Assembly: GCF_004770475.1 (NCBI RefSeq)
Contig: NZ_RQHK01000002.1
Location: 141,001 to 205,000, forward strand
Direction of reading: 5' to 3'
Length of the DNA stretch: 64,000 bases
DNA from: Leptospira mtsangambouensis
GTDB taxonomy: Bacteria > Spirochaetota > Leptospiria > Leptospirales > Leptospiraceae
Shown: positions 9,349 to 18,096 of the stretch, piece by piece
How positions within the stretch are numbered: position 1 is the stretch's first letter
How the letters are laid out: each line of letters begins with the position of its first letter
Notes under the pieces: model-generated
Database searches by the model: none
What the model was told of the DNA's origin: nothing
The model's input: only the letters and a program-made list of their open reading frames with translations
Position numbers and translations under genes: made by a program

Positions 9349-10512
9349 GTGAAGTTCGAATCACTTTATCGTCATTTTTTGCTGACTAAGGCAACCCACC
9401 TTCCTGTGATTTCGGAAGACGGGGAACTTTTAGGTCTTCTTTCCAAAGATCGAGTTCACCGAGAGTTGTCTGATCTGGGAAGAGAGAGGGAAGACCTTGA
9501 CGAGATTCCTTTGGACATCCTCGAAAATGAACTTCACGAAAATCTTTTGCTCTATTTTAAAGAATCCACTCAGATCCCCGTTATTGGCCTGGACGGAGAA
9601 AAAAAAGACAATTGGGACAAACCTAGGTTTCTTGCTGCCTTCACTCGTTTTGATTCTACTAATGTCAGAGATCCCAAACTCGAAGAAATTGAATCCAAAC
9701 TAGAAAAGAAAAAAGAAAACGCAGACTCTGTGCAGTGGTTTATGGAGTTAATTCTTTCCCATTTCCCCGATGGACTTCTTGCGACTGATGTCAACGGATC
9801 CACTATTTTTTATAACGAAACCTTCGAAACCAATATTCTCACCAAACCTTTGTTTCGTGACTCTTTGCAGTTGACTGAAAAATACCTTCACAATCTCAAT
9901 CGGGAAGTCCTAGCCACTTATCTTAAGGATCATGATTTGACTTTGGGTAAAGATGCTGACACAAATGTATTACATACGAACATCACAGAACTTCGTACAA
10001 ACCTTCGCATCATCACTTTAAAAAAAGAGAAAAAGGTAGTTGGTTTTTTATATCATTTTTCGCCATCAAACTTTGCAGGTCCTACCGGAACTGGGAATTC
10101 TGAATTCCCAAATATGGATGAAGCTTTCCGTTCTAAACTTCCTTTAGAATCAGTTCTAGAAGAAATGGAAGCGCATTACATCCATAAGTCGCTAAAAAGA
10201 AATTCCAATAATATCTCTCATGCCGCAACGGAACTTGGTGTCCCAAGGACTACCTTACAAAACAGAATTCGTTTTTTAAAACTTTCGGAACGGTTTCAGA
10301 ATGAGGCCAAGGTAAAGTCCGTAATTCCGAGAAAACGCTCTGAAAAACCGGAAGAAAAACAAAAAAAAGTTTCCCCGAAAAAAAAGGCAATCTCTCCGAA
10401 TCAGGCAAAAACCAAGGAGAAACCTATGAAATCTTCAAAACCAAAGGCGAAAGCGAAGAAACAGAGCCCAAAACCAACACAAGTGGGGAAAAAGTCGAAA
10501 AAAAGACGTTGA
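9349..10512 (+). CDS. CBS/PAS-type regulator with Fis-type helix-turn-helix, no AAA+ domain
   Basis: 387 residues starting at GTG. The N-terminus (ATHLPVISEDGELLGLLSKD; later STQIPVIGLDGEKKDNW) looks like a pair of CBS motifs. Residues about 125-245 look like a PAS domain (ILSHFPDGLLATDVNGSTIF). Residues about 269-311 are a Fis/NtrC-type DNA-binding domain (AHYIHKSLKRNSNNISHAAT then ELGVPRTTLQNRIRFLKL). The tail of about 75 residues is a Lys/Pro-rich basic extension. The sigma-54-activating AAA+ domain that normally separates sensor and Fis domains is absent, so it probably acts as a conventional DNA-binding regulator or nucleoid-like protein. It precedes rho by 142 bp. Ligand and targets are unknown. 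Confidence 0.8.
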   Translation: MKFESLYRHFLLTKATHLPVISEDGELLGLLSKDRVHRELSDLGREREDLDEIPLDILENELHENLLLYFKESTQIPVIGLDGEKKDNWDKPRFLAAFTRFDSTNVRDPKLEEIESKLEKKKENADSVQWFMELILSHFPDGLLATDVNGSTIFYNETFETNILTKPLFRDSLQLTEKYLHNLNREVLATYLKDHDLTLGKDADTNVLHTNITELRTNLRIITLKKEKKVVGFLYHFSPSNFAGPTGTGNSEFPNMDEAFRSKLPLESVLEEMEAHYIHKSLKRNSNNISHAATELGVPRTTLQNRIRFLKLSERFQNEAKVKSVIPRKRSEKPEEKQKKVSPKKKAISPNQAKTKEKPMKSSKPKAKAKKQSPKPTQVGKKSKKRR

Positions 10513-10654
10513 CGAAAACACTCGGAAAAACAATTTTTTCATTACCGTTTGAGAAAACACCTCCGCACTTCGCTGTTTCACTTGCATACTTAACTTGCAC
10601 AAATGGTTTCCCGAATTTAATCAAATACCCTAACAAATCAATGTAGAACAATCT

Positions 10655-12058
10655 ATGGCATCACGCAAACAAGAAGAAATCCAAGTTAACCCTCCTGAAG
10701 AACCAACTGAATATACTAACGGCATCATGGACCAAGAAGATGGTTCCGAACCTCCGAAACAATTTAAGAAGAAAAAGAACCGATACGAAGGTCCAATTCC
10801 TCCTCCTCTCGATTTAGTCGAACTCAAGAAAAAAAATATCAACGAACTGGCTGATCTTGCCAAAGGTTTGGGTGTTGAAAACACTCATGGTTTGAAAAAA
10901 CAAAACTTGATGTTTGCTCTTCTCCAAGCACAAACCGAAAAAGACGGACAAGTGCATGCAGCAGGCGTAATGGAAAGACTTCCTGATGGGTATGGGTTCC
11001 TTCGTTCACCTGACTACAATTATGTGCCAGGTCCAGATGATATTTATGTTTCTCCTTCCCAAATCAAATTGTTTGGCCTTCGCACAGGAGATACTGTCAC
11101 TGGTCTGATTCGACCACCGAAAGAAGCGGAACGATTTTTTGCCATGTTACGTGTGGAATCCATCAACGGTTTCCCTGTGGAAGTGGCCCAAAAAAGAAAT
11201 TTATTTGATAACCTAACACCTCTTTATCCCAACGAAAGAATCAATATGGAGTTTGATCCAAGTCATTTGGACACTCGTGTGATTGACCTTATGTGTCCGA
11301 TTGGAAAAGGGCAAAGAGCTCTTATCGTTGCCCCTCCAAGAACTGGTAAAACAGTTCTTATGCAATCCATTGCCAATGCGATTACAAGAAATCACCCAGA
11401 AATTTTTCTTATTGTTCTCCTAATTGATGAACGTCCTGAAGAAGTAACAGACATGGCTCGCCATGTAAAAGGGGAAGTGGTAAGTTCAACATTTGATGAA
11501 CCAGCACAACGCCACGTCCAAGTGGCAGAGATGGTCATTGAAAAAGCAAAACGACTTGTGGAACATGGAAAGGATGTGGTCATCCTACTCGACTCCATCA
11601 CAAGACTTGCCCGTGCTTACAACCAAGTGGTTCCTACTTCGGGAAAAATCCTTTCCGGTGGTGTGGACTCCAATGCCCTTCACAAACCAAAACGTTTTTT
11701 TGGAGCAGCAAGGAATATCGAAGAGGGTGGGTCACTCACCATCATCGCCACTGCCCTTATTGACACTGGTTCCCGAATGGACGAGGTGATTTTTGAGGAA
11801 TTTAAGGGAACGGGAAATATGGAAATCCATTTGGACCGTAAACTTGCAGACAAACGAATTTTCCCTGCCATTGACATCAACCGTTCCGGCACAAGAAAAG
11901 AGGAACTCCTACTTCCGCAAGATACCCTCACTCGAGTCTTTATCCTTCGAAAAGTACTTTCTCCTATGAGTATCACCGAAAGTATGGAACTATTGATTGA
12001 AAAAATGCGTGGCGCAAAGACGAACGACCAATTCCTCGCCAGCATGAATACGAACTAA
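10655..12058 (+). CDS. rho: Transcription termination factor Rho
   Basis: A 467-residue hexameric RNA helicase/ATPase that terminates transcripts. The N-terminal 45 residues are an acidic/basic extension ([27 protein letters not shown]). Then come the Rho N-domain ([20 protein letters not shown]), the RNA-binding cold-shock-like domain ([19 protein letters not shown]), Walker A in [17 protein letters not shown] (about residue 227) and Walker B with the [12 protein letters not shown] stretch (about 307). All key motifs are intact. rpmE follows 10 bp downstream, an arrangement also common in other bacteria. The extension is modest compared with the long inserts of actinobacterial Rho. Confidence 0.97.
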   Translation: MASRKQEEIQVNPPEEPTEYTNGIMDQEDGSEPPKQFKKKKNRYEGPIPPPLDLVELKKKNINELADLAKGLGVENTHGLKKQNLMFALLQAQTEKDGQVHAAGVMERLPDGYGFLRSPDYNYVPGPDDIYVSPSQIKLFGLRTGDTVTGLIRPPKEAERFFAMLRVESINGFPVEVAQKRNLFDNLTPLYPNERINMEFDPSHLDTRVIDLMCPIGKGQRALIVAPPRTGKTVLMQSIANAITRNHPEIFLIVLLIDERPEEVTDMARHVKGEVVSSTFDEPAQRHVQVAEMVIEKAKRLVEHGKDVVILLDSITRLARAYNQVVPTSGKILSGGVDSNALHKPKRFFGAARNIEEGGSLTIIATALIDTGSRMDEVIFEEFKGTGNMEIHLDRKLADKRIFPAIDINRSGTRKEELLLPQDTLTRVFILRKVLSPMSITESMELLIEKMRGAKTNDQFLASMNTN

Positions 12059-12068
12059 AAGGGCCACC

Positions 12069-12269
<201 letters not shown>

Positions 12270-12316
12270 GAGGCTTTGGCCTCAGATCCGTCTAACTAAT
12301 AACGGGGGAACAACTC

Positions 12317-13111
12317 ATGGCAGTAATGGACTTTGCTCGCTACAAAGAAATCAACGACCAAAGGATGAATTACCGTGAGATGGATGACGCGACTGTCGTC
12401 TCCTATTACCGCAACACAGGTTGCGGAGACGGATACCGAATTTATTTAAAGTTAGACGAAAATCAAGTTGTGGAAGACGCAAGTTACACCACAACAGGTT
12501 GTGGGTTTGGGATTGTTGCGCTCGCGATGGCAACTGAGTATGCAAAAGGCAAATCTTTAACTGAACTCAAAAGCCTAACTCCTGAAACCTTAGAAACCCT
12601 TTTCGAATTTCCAGAAAGAAGAAAAAACTACCCTGAGTCTGCAGTTGCTGCTCTTAAAAAAGCAGTTGAAGATTATGAGTCAGGACAAGGTGTTCCCAAA
12701 GAAAACCGAATCACAAAATCGCAAACCATGGAACTCCTCCACAACCAAGGCCACCTTCGGGAAGCCAAGTTATCCAGTGTTATGTTGGAAAAAGAGAAGT
12801 TAGATGGAGTGGATTTTAGCGGAGCTGATCTTCACAATGCCTTCTTACAAAACTCTAGTTTCGTGGGCGCTAACTTCGAAGGTGCCAACCTGAAAGCTTC
12901 TTTTTTTAATGGAGCGGATCTAAGAAACGCAAACTTCCGTGGTGCGGATCTCCGATTTGCCAAACTTGCCTCTGCCAAAATTGAAGGTGCTGATTTTACT
13001 GACGCCATTTATGATATTGGAACACGAGTGGATCATAGCCAAATGTACATCTTTGATGTCATGAAAAAAGCAGGTAAGGATCTCTATGTGAAAAAAGAGG
13101 ATGGGGAATGA
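12317..13111 (+). CDS. IscU/NifU-like scaffold domain fused to pentapeptide repeats
   Basis: 264 residues. The first 125 resemble the IscU Fe-S scaffold: NTGCGDGYRIYLKLDENQVV, then TTTGCGFGIVALAMATEYAKGK, then a helix ending KKAVEDY. Cys36 and Cys62 match the first two cluster cysteines, but where IscU has His-Cys before its C-terminal helix, hand alignment gives Asn104-Tyr105, and there is no other cysteine in the protein. Residues about 155-235 are pentapeptide repeats (DFSGADLHNAF; ANFEGANLKASF; ADLRNANFRGADLRFA), forming a right-handed beta helix. A GGGGGAAC Shine-Dalgarno precedes the ATG. It is translationally coupled to the next small gene. The role could be a scaffold variant or a protein-interaction module; classical cluster assembly is doubtful. 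Confidence 0.85.
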   Translation: MAVMDFARYKEINDQRMNYREMDDATVVSYYRNTGCGDGYRIYLKLDENQVVEDASYTTTGCGFGIVALAMATEYAKGKSLTELKSLTPETLETLFEFPERRKNYPESAVAALKKAVEDYESGQGVPKENRITKSQTMELLHNQGHLREAKLSSVMLEKEKLDGVDFSGADLHNAFLQNSSFVGANFEGANLKASFFNGADLRNANFRGADLRFAKLASAKIEGADFTDAIYDIGTRVDHSQMYIFDVMKKAGKDLYVKKEDGE

Positions 13112-13296
13112 AGCCAGGCGATAAGGCAAAACTCACCAAACAAACCTTTCTGCACAAAGGGATCTTTATTTTTACTGGTTCTACAGTGGAAATCAAAGAA
13201 ATCCAATCCGAAAAAGCCATTGTTGTTTATAACGATAAAGAAGGATACCCACACGATTTGGAGATGAATCTGACGGATTTGGCCCCGCTTTCCTAA
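13108..13296 (+). CDS. Small hypothetical protein, SH3-like
   Basis: 62 residues, starting with an ATG that overlaps the previous stop (ATGA), with GGGGA just upstream as ribosome binding site. The content (KPGDKAKLTKQTFLHKGIFI; GSTVEIKEIQSEKAIVVYND) is a run of short beta strands with Gly turns, like small SH3-type barrels. The tight coupling suggests it works with the IscU-like/pentapeptide protein. No catalytic motif. Function unknown. Confidence 0.7.
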   Translation: MKPGDKAKLTKQTFLHKGIFIFTGSTVEIKEIQSEKAIVVYNDKEGYPHDLEMNLTDLAPLS

Positions 13297-13307
13297 AGCC
13301 GATTTTC

Positions 13308-13335
13308 TTGACACAAATCTAGAGAATCGTAACGT
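13308..13335 (+). promoter_or_regulatory. Candidate sigma-70-type promoter for the STAS gene
   Basis: A perfect -35 TTGACA (13308-13313) is followed after 16 bp by a weak -10 TAACGT (13330-13335). The predicted start near 13342 leaves only about 9 nt before the ATG, and no Shine-Dalgarno is visible there. The -35 is convincing and the -10 is poor. Confidence 0.4.
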
Positions 13336-13350
13336 ATTGTTAATCCAACT

Positions 13351-13710
13351 ATGTTGATTCTAAGCCACCGTCAGGAAAATCACCTGCTTCTATCGATCCA
13401 AAGGGATGTCCTGATGGAAAACTCGCGCGAGTTTTACCAAGAATTTGAGAAGGCAATCGACAGTCAGAATTTTGGAAAACTGACTATGGATTTCCACTCA
13501 GTAAAGTTTTTGGATTCGAGTGGGATCGGTGCGGTGATCAAGGCATCATCTGCGCTACACAACCGCGGGGTTGAAATCTTTGTCACCAATTTGAATAAAA
13601 ACCTAAACTCCGTTTTTCGCCTTTCTGGGCTCAATCATATTCTTTCTATTTTAACTTTAGATGAATACCTTTCTAAATTTCCAGAGTTTCAAAAAACTCT
13701 AGAGGCATAA
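13351..13710 (+). CDS. STAS-domain anti-sigma factor antagonist
   Basis: A 119-residue single STAS domain of the SpoIIAA/RsbV type. The family binds and releases an anti-sigma or switch kinase depending on phosphorylation of one serine. The phosphosite motif is seen as KFLDSSGIGAVIKA (about residues 51-64), within the usual beta-strand and helix pattern (KLTMDFHSVKFLD; FRLSGLNHILSILTL). No anti-sigma kinase is adjacent, but two SpoIIE-type PP2C phosphatases that could dephosphorylate such a protein are in this window (18927-20858 and 41994-43772). A lipoprotein gene follows after 5 bp. Confidence 0.9.
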   Translation: MLILSHRQENHLLLSIQRDVLMENSREFYQEFEKAIDSQNFGKLTMDFHSVKFLDSSGIGAVIKASSALHNRGVEIFVTNLNKNLNSVFRLSGLNHILSILTLDEYLSKFPEFQKTLEA

Positions 13711-13715
13711 GCGTA

Positions 13716-14480
13716 ATGAAACTTTTCCAAATATTTTCCCTTATCATTTTATCAATCCTTTTGCATTCATGTGCCTCAGGTGTAAAGTCTCGTAACCTTC
13801 TGTTCCGTAGTAATGAATTTGCAATTTATACAGTCAATCGAGACAAAATTAATTTAAAATCTGAATCTTCTGTTCCTAAAACCTTGGCCCATCCTTTAGA
13901 AATTTCCGAAGATAAAATTTTGGATTTACTGGGGAATATTAAATTCCGTGAAGAAAGTTCTTACGGAGATGTAAACCAGTACATCTTTGAAGAAAAAGAA
14001 ATCAAAGAATTCGCCATGGATCTTGCAGATGGTTTGCAAAAATTAAAATCAGACCAAATCCTACTCGTTATCTCTAAATACAATCCTGTGAAATCGGTGG
14101 TTTCTCATTATTCTCGAACTGGATTTTATATTTGGTCATCTGATACTTCCATTGAGATTTTATTTGGGGAACTTCAAAAAGAAATCACCTATGATGAACA
14201 AGGGAATTATTATGATTGGTCCAATATCCCTGATATTCCGTTTGAACACTTCCCAACATCGACATATGTTTTACAAGGACAAGGTTTTTCTTTTAAAAAG
14301 GTTTCTGGGTTTCGCAACAAACACTGGTTAGTTTTTGATAAAGCTGATTTGACCAAATTAAAATTTGAAAAACGGAAAAAAACTACAGTTCCGGAAGTAA
14401 TAAACTCTGTGGATGCAGATCTTAAACCTGAAAAAAGAATTTCTCGTGATGAAGAAGATGGAATCATCAACGGAGATTAA
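13716..14480 (+). CDS. Putative lipoprotein, function unknown
   Basis: 254 residues beginning MKLFQIFSLIILSILLHSCA, a spirochaete-type lipoprotein signal with acylation at Cys19. The mature part has alternating charged and aromatic segments (KYNPVKSVVSHYSRTGFYIW) and a Lys-rich C-terminus (KKTTVPEVINSVDADLKPEK). I recognise no domain. It lies 5 bp after the STAS gene and is probably in the same transcript, but there is no functional reason to link them. It is convergent with the FapA-like gene (14 bp apart). Confidence 0.8.
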   Translation: MKLFQIFSLIILSILLHSCASGVKSRNLLFRSNEFAIYTVNRDKINLKSESSVPKTLAHPLEISEDKILDLLGNIKFREESSYGDVNQYIFEEKEIKEFAMDLADGLQKLKSDQILLVISKYNPVKSVVSHYSRTGFYIWSSDTSIEILFGELQKEITYDEQGNYYDWSNIPDIPFEHFPTSTYVLQGQGFSFKKVSGFRNKHWLVFDKADLTKLKFEKRKKTTVPEVINSVDADLKPEKRISRDEEDGIINGD

Positions 14481-14494
14481 AAAAAGTTTTTGTT

Positions 14495-16165
14495 TTAGTC
14501 TTCTTTTCTGATGACGGTTCGTTCTGTTTGAATGCTTCCGTCAGTTCCTAAATAAAAATGTGTTTTCCCAACGAGCGAATTGATGCCCAAACGGTAGTTT
14601 TTTCCTGCTCCGAAACTTAAATCCACACCAGGAAACACTTCTCTTTCCACATCTACAAAGGCATCCGGATTTGGTTCATAAGAACCAAGTGCAGTTTCAA
14701 ACTGTTTGGATTCTGTTTCTAAAACTTTGGTAAACTTTTCATTCGCATCTTTTAGTTTAGTGATGGTTTCTTTTTCTTCCTTGTTCAGTTCTTTTTTTTG
14801 GCTTTTTTCAACAAGTTTTGTGAGTGCGAGTTGGACCTTATGAAGAGTGATTTCTTTATCTGTGATTTCTTTTTTCATTCGGTTGAGCTCATCCAGTAAC
14901 TCTGGAGGTGTTCCAATGGCAACTTTGGTTTTTGTTTCTACTACGGCACCGAGTTTGGAGCAGGTAAGGGAGTTTCCAGCAATGATTGTTCCACCCATCA
15001 CTTCTCCTCTTCCTCCTAATACACGAATGAAATCTTTGGCAGATATTTCTGAATGCATCACTGCTTCTTCCACAAAGATACTTCCTTGGGCAGTGAGTTT
15101 TCCTTGTTCGACAAATTTAGCGTAGATATTTCCTTCGGATTCGATATAACCTTCTCCGCGTCCCATAAATCCGCCGGAAAGAACAATGTCTCCTTTGGCT
15201 TTGAGAAAGGCTTTTCCTACGGAATTACGAATGATGATGCTTCCATTTGTGGTAAGAGAAAACCCATCTCCAATTTTTTCTTCCACGATGATAGTTCCTG
15301 GAAAATCTATATTTCCAGTAGAATAATCGACAGCTTCTAATTGGATTACTTCATCGACTTTGATTTCCCAAGCAGCAGATAAAACAGGTCGACCAGCGAT
15401 TTTCGCGTACAGTTTGTCCTCTTTTAATTCGACGTTGGGACCAAGATGCCAATCCACCGATTTTTCTTCCTGGTAGGGGATGAGGGTTCCATTGACGGTT
15501 TTTCCAAATTCACCTTTTTTTGGTGGAATCCTTTCTGCAATCAGGTCACCGGGTTTTACGGATTGAATGACTCCAATATTTTTATAATCAATTCGACCAT
15601 GTTCGTCTTCTTCTAACTGAGGTTTGTTGTCCGAACGAAAGTAAATTTTGATTTCTCCATCTTTGCCTGGTATTGGTGCGAAACCCTTGGCGATGGTATA
15701 AGGGACAAAAAAGTTTGGGTTTTTGATTTGGTTTTGGATGACAACATCGATGATCCCGACTGAAATTCCGACTGAAGCAATTTGTTCACGTAACTGGTAT
15801 TCGGTGAGAAGTGCTCCTCCATGTTTTGGTGGGTGGAGGACCATTTTGGCTTCCATATGATCTTCGGAGATTGTGATGTCAGCATAAGAACTGATGGGAT
15901 CTCCCTTCGACCAAGTTCCAATTTCTACTGGTTTGTTTTCAGCAAGGGCAACTATCTTTTTGATTTGTTCCTGGTTGAAACCTTCAACACCAAAAAGTTG
16001 AACCCTGGCCAAAACATCCTTATAATCGACTTTTTTACCTTTGGCCCCGGGTTTGGTGATTTTTAATACAGCTTTGCCACCCGAGTTTTCGATTTGGAAA
16101 TAACCATTTTCTGAGGCTTCTAAATCTTGGAGGATTCGATCAGTATAAGAGTCTGGGCCAGGCAT
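14495..16165 (-). CDS. FapA/DUF342-family protein
   Basis: 556 residues. The DUF342 (FapA, 'flagellar assembly protein A') family has a beta-rich N-terminal part and a C-terminal polar-fibre-like beta helix. Seen here are IDVVIQNQIKNPNFFVPYTI with AKGFAPIPGKDGEI, then VKPGDLIAERIPPKKGEFGK and TVNGT, then a series of beta-helix rungs (SLTTNGSIIIRNSVGKAFLK; AKGDIVLSGGFMGRGEGYIE), then a coiled coil (about 425-500). In Vibrio the protein recruits a polar regulator; in other bacteria the role is open. It starts directly after the stop of the glycosyltransferase-like gene (TAA-ATG). Confidence 0.87.
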   Translation of the reverse strand: MPGPDSYTDRILQDLEASENGYFQIENSGGKAVLKITKPGAKGKKVDYKDVLARVQLFGVEGFNQEQIKKIVALAENKPVEIGTWSKGDPISSYADITISEDHMEAKMVLHPPKHGGALLTEYQLREQIASVGISVGIIDVVIQNQIKNPNFFVPYTIAKGFAPIPGKDGEIKIYFRSDNKPQLEEDEHGRIDYKNIGVIQSVKPGDLIAERIPPKKGEFGKTVNGTLIPYQEEKSVDWHLGPNVELKEDKLYAKIAGRPVLSAAWEIKVDEVIQLEAVDYSTGNIDFPGTIIVEEKIGDGFSLTTNGSIIIRNSVGKAFLKAKGDIVLSGGFMGRGEGYIESEGNIYAKFVEQGKLTAQGSIFVEEAVMHSEISAKDFIRVLGGRGEVMGGTIIAGNSLTCSKLGAVVETKTKVAIGTPPELLDELNRMKKEITDKEITLHKVQLALTKLVEKSQKKELNKEEKETITKLKDANEKFTKVLETESKQFETALGSYEPNPDAFVDVEREVFPGVDLSFGAGKNYRLGINSLVGKTHFYLGTDGSIQTERTVIRKED

Positions 16166-17233
16166 TTAATTGTATTCTAATAAGTGTGAAACAACATCCT
16201 CTTCTCCATTAGTTTTTAATTCTAACTTTGGAGTCATGGAGTCGATTGTATTAATTAGAGTCAGCACTTCTTCAAATTGACAAGAAATTATTCGAGAAAG
16301 GTCAATATAAGCGGATCGAAAGTATAAATCTAATGCATTTACCAAGTGGATGTATTCGCTAAAATCGCCACGATCGGTATAAAGAATCGGAGTTTTGGCA
16401 TAATAACATTCTGCTAAAATTCCATACCCTGGTTTGGTGCATACATAATCGACTGCTGCCACAAGGTCTGGATAATGTGAGACGGATGGAACTAAAATTC
16501 CTTCCGATTGGATTCCGGGAACTCCATAAGCAACGAGTTGGATGGACTTGGATAGATTTTCAGTTTGTAGTTTGGTTCCTTCGAGACCATAAGCCCCAAA
16601 GGATAAAAGGATATAAGTGATATCATCTTTCAAACCAAACTTTTGTCGGCCCTGCAATTTTGAAAGATTTGGTTTTCTCCCCACGAGACCAATGTTAGAC
16701 GATTCTAAAAACGGTGGCATAGGACAAGAAAACGGTAAAACCAAAGCTTCTGTAACAAATCCGTATTCCACTTGGAGTTGTTCGCTAAGAACACCAAAAT
16801 ACGAATCGTCTTTTGCGTAATTTTGATAAATAAAATCCCAGGTGAAGTTCCCAATAAACATACTGGGGATTCCTGTTTCCAGAGCAATGGTAATGGGAAA
16901 CGAAGAACTATCGGTTAGGATTAATCCGATTTTGTTTTTTTTGCAGTATTCCGTTTCTTCTTTTAGGAGTTGTGTTTTCTTTTTTTCAAAATCGATCAGC
17001 TCATCTTTGGTGGTTTGTAAATCAATGGAGAGTGAGTTTTTTTGTGAAACTCCTACATCAAGTTTTAGATTCCGAGTTTTTAATTTTGGATGGGAAAAAT
17101 CCAAAAAGGAGATTCTTGTGCTGACTAAATGAATTTCTTCAATGAATTCTTCTTCTAGGAGGCGTTTTATGATATTTCCGGAACGACTGATATGGCCAAA
17201 CCCATGGCCTGAAATATAAAAATAAAGTTTCAT
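16166..17233 (-). CDS. Glycosyltransferase-like protein (GHGFGH family)
   Basis: 355 residues. The N-terminus KLYFYISGHGFGHISRSGNI carries the GHGFGH loop found in MurG-like GT-B proteins and in the N-terminal half of plant L-arabinokinase. The C-terminal half has the GT-B donor-site pattern VDYVCTKPGYGILAECYYAK followed by TPILYTDRGDF. It probably handles a nucleotide sugar, but donor and acceptor are unknown. It overlaps the TrmH-family gene by 4 bp and abuts the FapA-like gene, so it belongs to the minus-strand cluster 14495-20858. Confidence 0.8.
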   Translation of the reverse strand: MKLYFYISGHGFGHISRSGNIIKRLLEEEFIEEIHLVSTRISFLDFSHPKLKTRNLKLDVGVSQKNSLSIDLQTTKDELIDFEKKKTQLLKEETEYCKKNKIGLILTDSSSFPITIALETGIPSMFIGNFTWDFIYQNYAKDDSYFGVLSEQLQVEYGFVTEALVLPFSCPMPPFLESSNIGLVGRKPNLSKLQGRQKFGLKDDITYILLSFGAYGLEGTKLQTENLSKSIQLVAYGVPGIQSEGILVPSVSHYPDLVAAVDYVCTKPGYGILAECYYAKTPILYTDRGDFSEYIHLVNALDLYFRSAYIDLSRIISCQFEEVLTLINTIDSMTPKLELKTNGEEDVVSHLLEYN

Positions 17234-18063
17234 TTGTTTCTTTGTCTTATGGATTCATACAAAACGATTCCACAAGACATGGCCAAGTTTAATGAGTCCG
17301 CTTCCCCAAGCATTGGCAAGTGGAGTGTATCATCGGAAAGTTTTTTTGCATCAGCACTCAGTCCATACTGTTCACTTCCAAAAAGAAAAACTGATTTTTC
17401 TTTCATATTGATAGAGGTATAAAGAGTTTTTCCTTCTGGAGTGACCGCATAACGTTTGTAACCTTTTGATTGAAATTGTGTAAGAACCTCTTTTAAATCA
17501 CCAATATAAACAGGCAAAGTAAAAATAGTTCCGGTACTTGCACGTACCACATTCGGATTAAAAAGATCAATCCTTGGGTCGGTGACAATCACAAGGCCAA
17601 CACCCGCACCTTCAGCGGTCCTGAGGATAGTCCCGAGGTTCCCCGGTTTTTCCACCCCTTCAATGATGAGAATGGGATTGGTTTCAATTTTTTTGATTTT
17701 GTCCCAAGGGACATGGGCATCTGGAGTTTCGGCAACAGCGATAAGGCCGTCAGGTCGATCTCTGTAAGAAATTTTTTCAAAAATTTTACGAGGGAGTTCA
17801 AAGATAGGACAATGGACAGACTGGATGAGGGCCTCTTCATTTTCACCTAAAAAACATTCAGGGGAAATGAATAAACTTGTGATATTCACCGGTAAACAAG
17901 GAATAGGTGAACTTGGATTACTCGTGATGGCTTTTTTGATTTCACGATACCCTTCGATGAAAAACTTTTTTTCATCATCCCGATTTCTTTTTTCTTTGAG
18001 TCCAGCAACCCATTTGACCTTGGGATTGGAAAAACTAGTAATGTATTGTCTTCTGTTTTGCAT
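17230..18063 (-). CDS. TrmH/SpoU-family RNA 2'-O-methyltransferase
   Basis: 277 residues. It contains an N-terminal substrate-binding region (QYITSFSNPKVKWVAGLKEK) and the SPOUT catalytic core: motif 1 IEGVEKPGNLGTILRTAEGA (about residues 134-153), motif 2 FLFGSEQYGLS (about 230) and motif 3 SLNLAMSCGIVLYE (near the C-terminus). The family methylates ribose 2'-OH in rRNA or tRNA using SAM and a trefoil knot. The exact target nucleotide cannot be told. The gene is 33 bp after another RNA-methyltransferase-like gene and overlaps the glycosyltransferase-like gene by 4 bp. Confidence 0.92.
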   Translation of the reverse strand: MQNRRQYITSFSNPKVKWVAGLKEKRNRDDEKKFFIEGYREIKKAITSNPSSPIPCLPVNITSLFISPECFLGENEEALIQSVHCPIFELPRKIFEKISYRDRPDGLIAVAETPDAHVPWDKIKKIETNPILIIEGVEKPGNLGTILRTAEGAGVGLVIVTDPRIDLFNPNVVRASTGTIFTLPVYIGDLKEVLTQFQSKGYKRYAVTPEGKTLYTSINMKEKSVFLFGSEQYGLSADAKKLSDDTLHLPMLGEADSLNLAMSCGIVLYESIRQRNK

Positions 18064-18096
18064 ATGGCAGGATTCGGATCTTTAAACTTGCCTGGT

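Noticed and set aside
11680..12045. 121-residue minus-strand frame inside rho
   Set aside because: Antisense to the conserved Rho C-terminal domain.
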